From positions 1-25,487 of the forward strand of contig BTRG01000038.1 of assembly GCA_036986275.1 (NCBI GenBank): a DNA stretch of 25,487 nucleotides, in the 5' to 3' direction. The position numbers and the translations under genes are program-made. Shown here one piece after another: positions 7,422 to 15,324 of this stretch. The notes below the pieces were generated by a model. The model searched no databases. It was given only the letters and a program-made list of their open reading frames with translations, and was not told where the DNA came from. The DNA is from BTRG01 sp036986275. GTDB taxonomy: Bacteria; Pseudomonadota; Gammaproteobacteria; Acidiferrobacterales; SZUA-150. The first letter of the stretch is position 1; each line of letters begins with the position of its first letter.

Positions 7422-8315
7422 ATGACATCGTCAGCCAAAAATGTGAGCGAACAGGCCGAGGTATTGATAGAAGCGCTGCCATATATCCGGCGTTTTCATG
7501 ACAAGACCATCGTCATCAAGTATGGCGGCAACGCCATGGTGGATGAATCATTAAAAAACGGTTTTGCCCGTGATGTCGTACTGATGAAACTGGTGGGCAT
7601 GAACCCGGTTATTGTTCATGGTGGCGGACCGCAAATTGGCCAGCTCCTGGAACGCATTGGCAAAGAGAGCCAGTTTGTGCAGGGTATGCGGGTCACCGAC
7701 AGGGAAACCATGGATGTGGTAGAGATGGTGCTTGGGGGCCTGGTCAACAAGGAGATCGTTAACCTGATCAATGGCCATGGCGGCAAGGCCGTGGGTTTGT
7801 CCGGCAAGGACGGTGGCCTGATTCGGGCAAAGAAAATGGTGGTCAAGACGGCCCAGGAAAAGAACTTGCCCAGTGAGATTATTGACATCGGTCATGTCGG
7901 TGACGTGGACCAGATCGACCCCGAACTGGTATCGCTGCTGGATAGTAAGGATTTTATTCCCGTGATCGCACCCATCGGGGTGGATGAGGCCGGGCAGACC
8001 TATAACATTAATGCTGACATCGTTGCCGGTAAGCTGGCGGTCACCCTGGCAGCCGAGAAGCTGATCTTATTGACCAACACGACCGGAGTGCTGGATCAAT
8101 CCGGCGAACTCCTGACCGGGCTGACGGCAAATGAAGTCGATGCCCTGGTGCGCAACGGCACCATACAGGGCGGTATGATGCCCAAGGTGCATTGTGCCCT
8201 GGACGCCGTTAAGAGTGGCGTCAAGGCTTCACATATTATTGATGGGCGTGTAGCGCATGCGGTGCTGCTGGAAGTATTTACTAACCAGGGTGTGGGCACA
8301 TTGATCAAACCCTGA
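7422..8315 (+). CDS. argB: Acetylglutamate kinase
   Basis: ArgB phosphorylates N-acetyl-L-glutamate, the second step of arginine synthesis. It has 297 residues from ATG 7422, which has GAGGG 6 nt upstream; an in-frame TTG at 7416 is less likely. Motifs of the amino-acid kinase fold are clear: IVIKYGGNAM with the phosphate-binding Lys33, VHGGGPQIG (65-73) for the glycine-rich substrate loop, and GMMPKVHCALDAV near the C-terminus. The N-terminal segment ALPYIRRFHDKT is the helix seen in arginine-sensitive hexameric enzymes, so feedback inhibition by arginine is plausible. slmA follows after 73 bp in the same direction. Confidence 0.97.
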   Translation: MTSSAKNVSEQAEVLIEALPYIRRFHDKTIVIKYGGNAMVDESLKNGFARDVVLMKLVGMNPVIVHGGGPQIGQLLERIGKESQFVQGMRVTDRETMDVVEMVLGGLVNKEIVNLINGHGGKAVGLSGKDGGLIRAKKMVVKTAQEKNLPSEIIDIGHVGDVDQIDPELVSLLDSKDFIPVIAPIGVDEAGQTYNINADIVAGKLAVTLAAEKLILLTNTTGVLDQSGELLTGLTANEVDALVRNGTIQGGMMPKVHCALDAVKSGVKASHIIDGRVAHAVLLEVFTNQGVGTLIKP

Positions 8316-8388
8316 ATGACCATGGTCTTGTTCTCCAGCATCATATCCTGATGGAATTCACATTTTTCAACTCTTGAGGTATTGACCC

Positions 8389-8982
8389 TTGCCCAGATTA
8401 AAAAGCGGTAAGCGACGGGAAGATATACTTCAATCCCTGGTGCGCATCCTGGAGCAACATCAAGGTGAACGTGTCACCACGGCCATGCTAGCCGAGGCAG
8501 TGGGTGTATCCGAAGCTGCCTTGTATCGACACTTTCCCAGTAAGCGCAAGATGTATGAAGCGCTGATTGAATTTGTTGAAGAAACTTTATTTACACGTAT
8601 CAACCGTATTGTTGCCGAAGAAACCGATACAGCCTTGCGTATACATCAAATTATGGTGTTGATCCTGGGGTTTGCGGAAAAGAATCCAGGTATTACCCGT
8701 CTATTGAAAGGAGATGTGCTGATGGGCGAGGCCAGGGATCTTCAGGAACGCATCAGTCAAATGTTCGACAGACTGGAGACCCAGTTCAAACAGGTATTGC
8801 GCGAAGGTGAGCTAAGGCATGAAGTACAGCCTCCGGTTTCTGAGAGTGCCCGATTGTTGCTGGCCATGGCCGAGGGCCTGATCTCACAATATGTACGCAG
8901 TGGTTTTCGGGATAAACCCATGTCGGATTGGGATGGTCAATGGACAGTGTTATCCAGAACGCTGTTTCTCTCTGCTGTTTGA
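8389..8982 (+). CDS. slmA: Nucleoid occlusion factor SlmA (TetR family)
   Basis: SlmA binds chromosomal sites and blocks FtsZ-ring assembly over unsegregated DNA. It has 197 residues, the same size as the E. coli protein. The N-terminal TetR-type helix-turn-helix (about 28-50) contains VTTAMLAEAVGVSEAALYRHFPSK, nearly identical to known SlmA, followed by LIEFVEETLFTRIN and the FAEKNPGITRLLKGDVLM stretch. The start is TTG 8389, with TGAGGT 8 nt upstream; the residues that follow (PRLKSGKRREDILQSL) align with the SlmA N-terminus. It converges on the M67 gene with only 15 bp between the stops and no visible terminator. Confidence 0.93.
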   Translation: MPRLKSGKRREDILQSLVRILEQHQGERVTTAMLAEAVGVSEAALYRHFPSKRKMYEALIEFVEETLFTRINRIVAEETDTALRIHQIMVLILGFAEKNPGITRLLKGDVLMGEARDLQERISQMFDRLETQFKQVLREGELRHEVQPPVSESARLLLAMAEGLISQYVRSGFRDKPMSDWDGQWTVLSRTLFLSAV

Positions 8983-8997
8983 TGGTTCGCTGATGTG

Positions 8998-9408
8998 TTA
9001 TTCAGTAAGAGTGATAGCTTCTTCAACTGATTTGTTATGAATATAATAACCACGCATTTCCAGCACGCCTTCCGTATTCAGTGAAATTATTAAATATAAC
9101 GCATCGGGATAACCGTGCTGCTCGATATCTGTTAACGAAGGTTTGGCGGGACTGTTGGGATGGGAGTGATAAATCGCTGAAAGATGATTGCCTGCTTCCC
9201 GTATGTTGCGCAAGGTGTCAATAAGTGATTTATCGTCCAGGTGAAAATGTTGTTGAGGATGTTTTGCTACGTTGTCTACAGGATGCACCTGCAAGAAGGC
9301 TTGTTCCGCAGTTCCTGAAATGATGCCACACACTTCCTGGTCAGGTGAGCGTTGGGCGATAGATAATAAGCGGGTAACCAGGGTCCGGGGCAGGTGTACT
9401 GATTTCAT
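8998..9408 (-). CDS. M67 family (JAMM/MPN) metallopeptidase
   Basis: This 136-residue protein carries the complete JAMM zinc motif: Glu25 in EVCGII, then H81-S-H83-P and Asp94 (HxH-x10-D). Bacterial members of this type release the C-terminal extension of ubiquitin-like sulfur carrier proteins or act with E1-like enzymes in thiamine, cysteine or molybdopterin synthesis. The start is CAT 9406-9408, because its ATG overlaps the moeB stop in an ATGA junction; longer open frame upstream is moeB sequence. This is the last gene of the minus-strand operon. The substrate is not known from sequence, and no small sulfur carrier gene is in the window. Confidence 0.88.
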   Translation of the reverse strand: MKSVHLPRTLVTRLLSIAQRSPDQEVCGIISGTAEQAFLQVHPVDNVAKHPQQHFHLDDKSLIDTLRNIREAGNHLSAIYHSHPNSPAKPSLTDIEQHGYPDALYLIISLNTEGVLEMRGYYIHNKSVEEAITLTE

Positions 9409-10148
9409 ACTGTGCTGCATATGGGACAGGCAGGGTCTTTTTTCAGGGTAATGCGGCGCCACTCCATGGTGGATGCGTCCATAACAAGCAGACGGCCGCT
9501 TAATATTTCGCCATGGTTTAACAAAACCTTTAACGTCTCGGTGGCCTGTATACTGCCTATGATACCCGCTACCGGGGCCAGTACACCGGTTTCCGAGCAA
9601 GTGGTTTCGGTATCACTGCCTTCCGGGTACAGGCATTGATAACATGGGCTATCTGTCCGTGGCATGAACACGCTTACCTGGCCTTCCATACGTATGACAG
9701 CACCACTGATAAGGGCTTTGCCGGCAGCGAAACAGGCTGCGTTGACTTCAAACCGTGTGTCAAAGTTATCACTACAATCTACAACGGCATCTGTTTTACC
9801 GATTTCATCGGCCAGTCCTTTGCTGTGCAGTTTGATATTCAAGGTGCGAACATTGCAGTCCGGGTTGAGTTGCCTCAGTCTTGCCTGTGCCGAGCTCACT
9901 TTGTCCTGCCCGATTGCGGAAGTCTCATGAATGACTTGCCGTTGCAGGTTGGATAAGTCCACCTGGTCCGGGTCCACTAGCGTAAGCTGGCCGACACCGG
10001 CCGCCGCCAGATACATCGCTACCGGAGAGCCCAGGCCACCGAGACCGATAATAAGCACTTTTGAGTGCAGTAGTTTTTCCTGTCCGTCAATATCAATGGC
10101 CGGTAGCATGATCTGACGGCTGTAACGCAAGAGTTGTTCGTCGTTCAT
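9405..10148 (-). CDS. moeB: MoeB/ThiF-family adenylyltransferase (E1-like)
   Basis: This enzyme adenylates the C-terminal Gly-Gly of a small sulfur carrier (MoaD or ThiS) so that sulfur can be transferred to it. It has 247 residues, as in E. coli MoeB. Visible are the nucleotide loop GLGGLG (35-40), QRQV (69-72), DNFDTR (127-132), zinc cysteines C169/C172 and C241/C244 (CYQC, CPIC), and Cys184 in TTCSETGVLAP. There is no rhodanese extension. MoeB and ThiF cannot be separated safely; moeB is preferred because Pseudomonas carries moeB after prmC in the same order (from memory). The 3' end overlaps the M67 gene by 4 bp, pointing to a shared function. Confidence 0.85.
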   Translation of the reverse strand: MNDEQLLRYSRQIMLPAIDIDGQEKLLHSKVLIIGLGGLGSPVAMYLAAAGVGQLTLVDPDQVDLSNLQRQVIHETSAIGQDKVSSAQARLRQLNPDCNVRTLNIKLHSKGLADEIGKTDAVVDCSDNFDTRFEVNAACFAAGKALISGAVIRMEGQVSVFMPRTDSPCYQCLYPEGSDTETTCSETGVLAPVAGIIGSIQATETLKVLLNHGEILSGRLLVMDASTMEWRRITLKKDPACPICSTV

Positions 10149-10198
10149 AATGGAATGTTAACGGACCCAGGTATGCAGATGCGAGAATTGTAGTTGTA

Positions 10199-11047
10199 TC
10201 ATAATGACAGGGCCGTACGCCCAAGGCTGACTCTGTCATGATTGGCTAGATCGGCCTGACAATGCAGCGCCTCGAAGCCGGCCTGCATGAACAATTTCTT
10301 TACTGCCGCGCCCTGATTATAACCATGCTCTAACAATAGCCAACCACCCGGCTGCAAGTGTCGTGGTGCGTCCTCAATGATCATACGCAAGGCATCCATC
10401 CCATCCTTGCCCGCGGCCAGTGCCGCAAAGGGTTCGTGCTGCACATCGCCTTGTTGCAAGTGGGGATCATCCTGGCGGATGTAAGGTGGATTGCAGACAA
10501 TGAGATTCATTCGCTGATGTTGCAGTGGCAGGTACCAACTGCCTTGTCGAAAGCGAATGTTGCTAATGCCGTGAGCGGTGGCATTCTGTGAGGCCACCTC
10601 TATGGCGTCTTGTGAGATATCGGTAGCAATGATCTGGCAGCGTGGTCTCTCCCTGGCGATGGCCAGGGCGATGGCGCCGGAGCCTGTTCCGAGATCAGCC
10701 AGGGTCCATTCGGCTTCGGTGGGAATCTTCTCCAGCGTTTGTTCGACCAGGGTCTCGGTGTCAGCACGCGGGATCAGCGTGGCGGGAGTGACGATGAGTT
10801 CGAGTGACCAGAATTCCCGGGTACCGGTGATATAGGCGATGGGCTCCTCCAGTGCACGTCGTTGCAACAAGGTATCCAGTTGCTCCAGTTGCGGTTTGGG
10901 GATGGCCTCGTCGAGTCGCGCCATGACCTGGCTCTGTGTCAGCCCGGTAATGTTTGAGAGTATGACCATGGCATCGATGTTCGGGCTTGGCGACTGCCTG
11001 AGCCGTTGCCGCGCTTCAATTAACCACTGGTTGCGGGAGATCGACAA
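10199..11047 (-). CDS. prmC: Release factor glutamine methyltransferase
   Basis: PrmC uses SAM to methylate the Gln of the GGQ motif in release factors, including the product of the adjacent prfA. It has 282 residues. An N-terminal helical domain with EPIAYITGTREFW (68-80) and LIPRADTETLVE is followed by SAM motif I DLGTGSG (118-124) and the catalytic NPPY (186-189). The start is TTG at 11045-11047, 5 bp after the prfA stop. No ATG lies before the first conserved helix, and the residues after this TTG (RNQWLIEARQRL) match the usual PrmC N-terminus. Confidence 0.95.
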   Translation of the reverse strand: MSISRNQWLIEARQRLRQSPSPNIDAMVILSNITGLTQSQVMARLDEAIPKPQLEQLDTLLQRRALEEPIAYITGTREFWSLELIVTPATLIPRADTETLVEQTLEKIPTEAEWTLADLGTGSGAIALAIARERPRCQIIATDISQDAIEVASQNATAHGISNIRFRQGSWYLPLQHQRMNLIVCNPPYIRQDDPHLQQGDVQHEPFAALAAGKDGMDALRMIIEDAPRHLQPGGWLLLEHGYNQGAAVKKLFMQAGFEALHCQADLANHDRVSLGRTALSL

Positions 11048-11052
11048 GGTCT

Positions 11053-12138
11053 TTACTCATTACCCAGGGCCGCCAGTTGGTCGGCCTGTTCGGTGGCAAT
11101 CAGTGGGTCAATAATCTCATCCATATTGCCAGCCATGACATCTTCCAGTTTATACAGCGTCAGGTTGATGCGATGGTCAGTGACGCGGCCCTGTGGAAAG
11201 TTATAAGTACGTATGCGCTCGGAGCGGTCACCGCTACCCACAAGGCTTTTACGCGTGGCCGCCTCTGCCTCATTTTGTTTTTTCCGTTCAGCCTCCAGCA
11301 GGCGTGATTGCAATACAGACATTGCGCGCGCCTTGTTCTTGTGTTGCGAGCGTTCGTCCTGACATTCGACAACGGTATTGGTCGGTATATGTGTGATGCG
11401 TACCGCTGAATCGGTACGATTAACATGTTGTCCACCGGCGCCTGATGCGCGAAAGGTATCGATGCGCAGGTCGGCGGGGTTGATGTCGATAGCATCCACT
11501 TCATCGGCCTCGGGCATGATGGCCACGGTGCAGGCCGAAGTATGGATACGCCCCTGGGTCTCGGTTTGCGGCACACGCTGCACACGATGGCCGCCGGATT
11601 CGAACTTCAGTCGTGAGTAAGCACCCTTACCGACTATGCGTGCAATGATTTCTTTATAGCCGCCCAGTTCTATGGCGTTACTGCTGACGACTTCTACTTT
11701 CCAATGATGTTTCTCGGCATATAAGCTGTACATGCGAAACAGGGCGGCGGCAAACAGGGCGGCCTCATCGCCACCGGTGCCGGCACGTACTTCCAGAAAA
11801 ACATTGCGCTCATCACTAGGGTCTTTTGGAAGCAATAATTTCTGTAGATCCAGTTCCAGCCTTTCTAATTGTTTATCAATCTCAGTGATTTCTTCCTGCG
11901 CCATTGAGCGCATATCGCTGTCGCTATCATCCAGCATGGCCCTGGTTGTTTTACGGTCAGCAAGTGATTGACAATACTTCCGGTAGTGCTCAACCACCGG
12001 CGTGATTTCCGCGTACTCTTGTGACAGGCGACGAAACTGATTCTGGTCGTCTATCACCTCAGGACTGGAAAGCTCAGCATTAAGTTCTTCAGCACGCTCG
12101 ACCAGCCGGTCGAGCTTGGCCTGGATGGCAGGGGTCAT
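11053..12138 (-). CDS. prfA: Peptide chain release factor 1
   Basis: RF1 terminates translation at UAA and UAG. It has 361 residues, the normal size. The GGQ catalytic motif (235-237) is in GAGGQHVNRTDSAVRITH. The stop-codon-reading PxT motif is P-Q-T (190-192) within RVPQTETQGRIHTSAC, where E. coli has P-A-T. An N-terminal coiled-coil domain (1-110) precedes the conserved FLEVRAGTGGDEAALFA. It starts 2 bp after the hemA stop and is followed 5 bp later by prmC. The hemA-prfA-prmC order is classical in gammaproteobacteria. Confidence 0.98.
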   Translation of the reverse strand: MTPAIQAKLDRLVERAEELNAELSSPEVIDDQNQFRRLSQEYAEITPVVEHYRKYCQSLADRKTTRAMLDDSDSDMRSMAQEEITEIDKQLERLELDLQKLLLPKDPSDERNVFLEVRAGTGGDEAALFAAALFRMYSLYAEKHHWKVEVVSSNAIELGGYKEIIARIVGKGAYSRLKFESGGHRVQRVPQTETQGRIHTSACTVAIMPEADEVDAIDINPADLRIDTFRASGAGGQHVNRTDSAVRITHIPTNTVVECQDERSQHKNKARAMSVLQSRLLEAERKKQNEAEAATRKSLVGSGDRSERIRTYNFPQGRVTDHRINLTLYKLEDVMAGNMDEIIDPLIATEQADQLAALGNE

Positions 12139-12140
12139 GG

Positions 12141-13397
12141 TTAGTCGTCGCTTAGGTTAAACAGGCGTCGTACCACATTAATAATCTTCTGATTATTCGT
12201 ACGGGCGGCCTGTTGCAGGGTGGTGATAGGCGTATGTAGTATCTTGTTAGTTAGCGAGCGCGCCATTTGGCGCACCACTTCTTCGGCATCTTCACCATTG
12301 TTAAGACGATTGATGGCCTGCTCAACTTCCTTGTCACGCAGGTTGTCGGTTTGTTCACGCAAGAGTTTGATGGTCGGTACCGCATCTTGTGACTTCAGCC
12401 ATTGCATGAAGCGTACAACTTGCAGATCGATGATTTCTTCTGCTTCTTCCGCGGCCTGTTGCCGTGATTTCAGGTTCTCCTGAATCACTTCACTCAGATC
12501 GTCAACCGTATAGAGGTAGACATCATTGAGCTCGTCCACTTCCGGTTCAATGTCACGCGGCACGGCAATGTCGACCATGAAAATGGGACGATGTTTGCGT
12601 ATCTTCAGCGCCTTTTCGGTGGCGCCTTTACCAAGTATGGGTACCGGGCTGGCGGTAGATGTGATGACAATGTCGGCATCGGCCAACCGTGCCGGCATCT
12701 CCGACAGCGTAATGGCTTCACCGTTAAAGGTATCGGCCAGTTGTTTGGCGCGTTCCACCGTGCGGTTGGCGACGATCATGCGCTTCACACCTTGCTCCTT
12801 GAGGTGGCGCGCGCACAGCTCTATGGTTTCCCCGGCGCCTACCAGCATGACGGTCTTTTCGGCCAGGTCACTAAAGATCTGCTTGGCCAGGCTGACGGCG
12901 GCGAAGGCTACGGACACGGCACTGGCGCCGATGGCGGTATCGGTGCGCACTTGTTTGGCGACCGAGAAGGTCTGCTGGAACAGGCGATTGAGCAATTTGC
13001 CCGTTGCCCCGGCCTCGTGGGCATGGGCAAAGGCCTCTTTCATTTGCCCCAGGATTTGTGGCTCACCCAGCACCAGCGAATCCAGGCCGGCCGCCACACG
13101 AAATGCGTGTTTTACCGCTTCAGAATTCGGGTGCAGGTAGAGATAGGGGGCAATGTCCCGGTTTTCCAGCTTGTGATAATCGCAAAACCACTCAATAACA
13201 CGATCACTCTTGTCCTCGCCGGAATGAAAATACAATTCCGTGCGGTTGCAAGTAGAGATAATGGCGGCCTCATCGGCCGCACCGCTGTCGCATAAGTCGG
13301 TCAGGGCTTCGGTCAGGTGCTCAGGCGCGAACGCCGCCTGTTCACGTATGGCGACGGGCGCAGTCTTGTGATTAATGCCAAAGGCGAATAAATGCAT
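12141..13397 (-). CDS. hemA: Glutamyl-tRNA reductase
   Basis: HemA reduces glutamyl-tRNA(Glu) to glutamate-1-semialdehyde with NADPH, the first committed step of C5-pathway tetrapyrrole synthesis. It has 418 residues, identical in length to E. coli HemA. The catalytic Cys50 is in IISTCNRTE. The N-terminus FGINHKTAPVAIREQ is canonical, and SLVLGEPQILGQMK and the NADPH-binding VGAGETIEL follow. The C-terminal dimerisation helices are present. A 54-bp gap separates it from the CstA-like gene upstream on the same strand. It may be read from that gene's transcript or from a promoter inside the upstream gene. Confidence 0.98.
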   Translation of the reverse strand: MHLFAFGINHKTAPVAIREQAAFAPEHLTEALTDLCDSGAADEAAIISTCNRTELYFHSGEDKSDRVIEWFCDYHKLENRDIAPYLYLHPNSEAVKHAFRVAAGLDSLVLGEPQILGQMKEAFAHAHEAGATGKLLNRLFQQTFSVAKQVRTDTAIGASAVSVAFAAVSLAKQIFSDLAEKTVMLVGAGETIELCARHLKEQGVKRMIVANRTVERAKQLADTFNGEAITLSEMPARLADADIVITSTASPVPILGKGATEKALKIRKHRPIFMVDIAVPRDIEPEVDELNDVYLYTVDDLSEVIQENLKSRQQAAEEAEEIIDLQVVRFMQWLKSQDAVPTIKLLREQTDNLRDKEVEQAINRLNNGEDAEEVVRQMARSLTNKILHTPITTLQQAARTNNQKIINVVRRLFNLSDD

Positions 13398-13451
13398 GGA
13401 AACAAACGAACCCGGGTGATGCGATGGATTTTGACCGAATGCCGGGGGCTG

Positions 13452-15155
13452 TCAAGCGCCTGTTGCCAGGTGTTTACGGCCTCTTGCGCGCTGTATCCAC
13501 AATATCAGCAGACCTAGCAGCAGCGTCAGTCCAAATAACGCAGCGGCCAGGGCCGCCCAGCGGCCGTCCAGATAGCTTCGATAGATACAATCGCCCAGGC
13601 CCCAGGCCAGCAAGACCGCCAGTACAGCGGCAGGGGCCAGGATAAATCGCGCCAGGCCTTGCTGTGGTACCCGCGAGGCCAGCACGGCCAGGCCGACCAC
13701 AGCCAGTAAGGCCTGGGCCGGGCCATAGCCGGTCCACAGACTCAAACCGCCGGTGCCGCTCAGGTCCCAGAAGGCGGGGACAATAATGCATAGCAGACTG
13801 GCGCGAAATACACGTTTTTCCGTGCCCAAGGCCGTTTGCAGGCGAAAGCAGGCCAACCGGGAGAGGGTCTGTCGCAACAAGCGTAGACACGTATCCAGGG
13901 TGGTGGTCATCAGCACCAGCAGGGACACTGCGACAAGGATAGTGGCAAAGTCTTTCCCCAGCCCCAGCCCGGTCAAACGCTGGGACCAGCCACGGATGAG
14001 GGTGTCGATAATCGCGGGCAGGTTGGTCAAGTAGCCCCAATCCTCGTGGCCCTGTTTCCAGGCATCCCCATCGGTAAAGGTGGTGGCAAAGACCATCAGT
14101 ATGACCAGGGCAAAGCCGGCTTCCAGCAATGCCCCGCCATAGCCGAACCGCCTGGCGCTTGCCGGCCCGGTGACATAGCGGCTGCTGATACCACGTATCA
14201 CCAATAGATGAAAACCAGCGATGGCGCCACTGCTGAGAGTGAGAAACAGCCATGGGAACGCGCCGGGCGCCCAGCCTTTTTTACCAGCGAGCAAGCCAAA
14301 TTCCGGGGCCGTGAATTCCGGGTTTTGCAACACCAGTGCCAGCAAGGTTGCCACACCCAGCAGGCCTGCCAGGCTTGCTGCTAGATAGGACTGTGGCCGC
14401 AATACCCGGCGGACAGGTTTACGCAGGCTGAATGCGGCGGCAACAAGTAGCAGCACGGCCCAGATGATAGTGGCATTGAGGGTCAGAAGTTTGTTACCGG
14501 CAACATTGACCTGCACTACACCGGTCAGGGCCAGAGGCAACAGGTTCGACAGGGCCATGCCCGACAAGATCAATATCATCGCCAGGGTGGTGGCCTTGAA
14601 TGGGGTTTGTTCACCGTGCCTGTTCCAGTGCCGGCCCAGTTGCCAGGCTACCCACAGAAAGATGGTAAACCCCAATATGGTGCCGTGGTATTGGCTGAGG
14701 ATGTGCGTGGCCAGGGCCAGCAATATACTGGCCGTAATGGCAAGCACGATAATCACGAGCACAAAGACAGGTTCTCGCCAGTGCTGCCCCAGCTCAGAAC
14801 CGGCCCATTCACCCAGACTGCGCGCGCTATCCTGTTGCGTCAGCCAGAAACTGCCCATGGCGTAGCACGCCCCGGCAATCACTGATGCACTCAAAATCCA
14901 TAAAAATGCAGGCATCCAGCCCCAATACAGGGCCACACCCACGCCGGTGAAGGTGCTGGCGGTGAGCAGCATACCCAGATGATGGCCAAGTGTGATGCCG
15001 GGATGATGGTGGTGTTTCAGTTCGTGTGTGACAGTGTCGCGTTCCGCGGTCTGGGCGGGCGGGCGAAACACACCCAGCAGTAATAGCTTGGCGTAGAAGC
15101 GGTAGCCGAATATGAAAATAATGGCACTTACCACTACAATAAGAAGGATATTCAT
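13452..15155 (-). CDS. Divergent CstA-family (carbon starvation protein A) transporter
   Basis: This encodes 567 residues with roughly 14-16 hydrophobic segments, an inner-membrane protein. CstA landmarks are FGYRFYAKLL near residue 16, a His-rich loop with GITLGHHLGMLLTASTF, PAFLWILSASVIAGA, ARSLGEW, AIAGFHLLVIRGISSRYV (corresponding to the FHSLIASGTSPK region) and LMTTTLDTCLRL. The best-studied CstA/BtsT proteins import pyruvate or peptides, and CstA is induced on carbon starvation. This copy is shorter than E. coli CstA (about 700 residues) and divergent, so the substrate is unknown. Start ATG 15155 lies opposite the TPR lipoprotein gene across a 169-bp divergent intergenic region that must hold both promoters. 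It heads the hemA operon. Confidence 0.85.
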   Translation of the reverse strand: MNILLIVVVSAIIFIFGYRFYAKLLLLGVFRPPAQTAERDTVTHELKHHHHPGITLGHHLGMLLTASTFTGVGVALYWGWMPAFLWILSASVIAGACYAMGSFWLTQQDSARSLGEWAGSELGQHWREPVFVLVIIVLAITASILLALATHILSQYHGTILGFTIFLWVAWQLGRHWNRHGEQTPFKATTLAMILILSGMALSNLLPLALTGVVQVNVAGNKLLTLNATIIWAVLLLVAAAFSLRKPVRRVLRPQSYLAASLAGLLGVATLLALVLQNPEFTAPEFGLLAGKKGWAPGAFPWLFLTLSSGAIAGFHLLVIRGISSRYVTGPASARRFGYGGALLEAGFALVILMVFATTFTDGDAWKQGHEDWGYLTNLPAIIDTLIRGWSQRLTGLGLGKDFATILVAVSLLVLMTTTLDTCLRLLRQTLSRLACFRLQTALGTEKRVFRASLLCIIVPAFWDLSGTGGLSLWTGYGPAQALLAVVGLAVLASRVPQQGLARFILAPAAVLAVLLAWGLGDCIYRSYLDGRWAALAAALFGLTLLLGLLILWIQRARGRKHLATGA

Positions 15156-15324
15156 GAATGACTGGCGTCCGAAAAGATTTAATAATTTGTGATTTTCGTT
15201 CCTGCTGAAAGCGTGCTTTACTTAAAGAGTATATCAATAGCCATGACGCGAAATCCTGGTACCTTTGCCAGACAGGGAACCTGGACCCGGTTTGAGCGTC
15301 TGTACAAGTAGGAAAAACATCAGA

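Noticed and set aside
12591..13295. 234-codon plus-strand frame opposite hemA
   Set aside because: It is a shadow of the strongly conserved hemA gene; composition-driven open frame.
13474..14253. 259-codon minus-strand frame within the CstA-like gene
   Set aside because: It is in another frame of the same strand; the CstA frame shows membrane helices and family motifs, this one does not.
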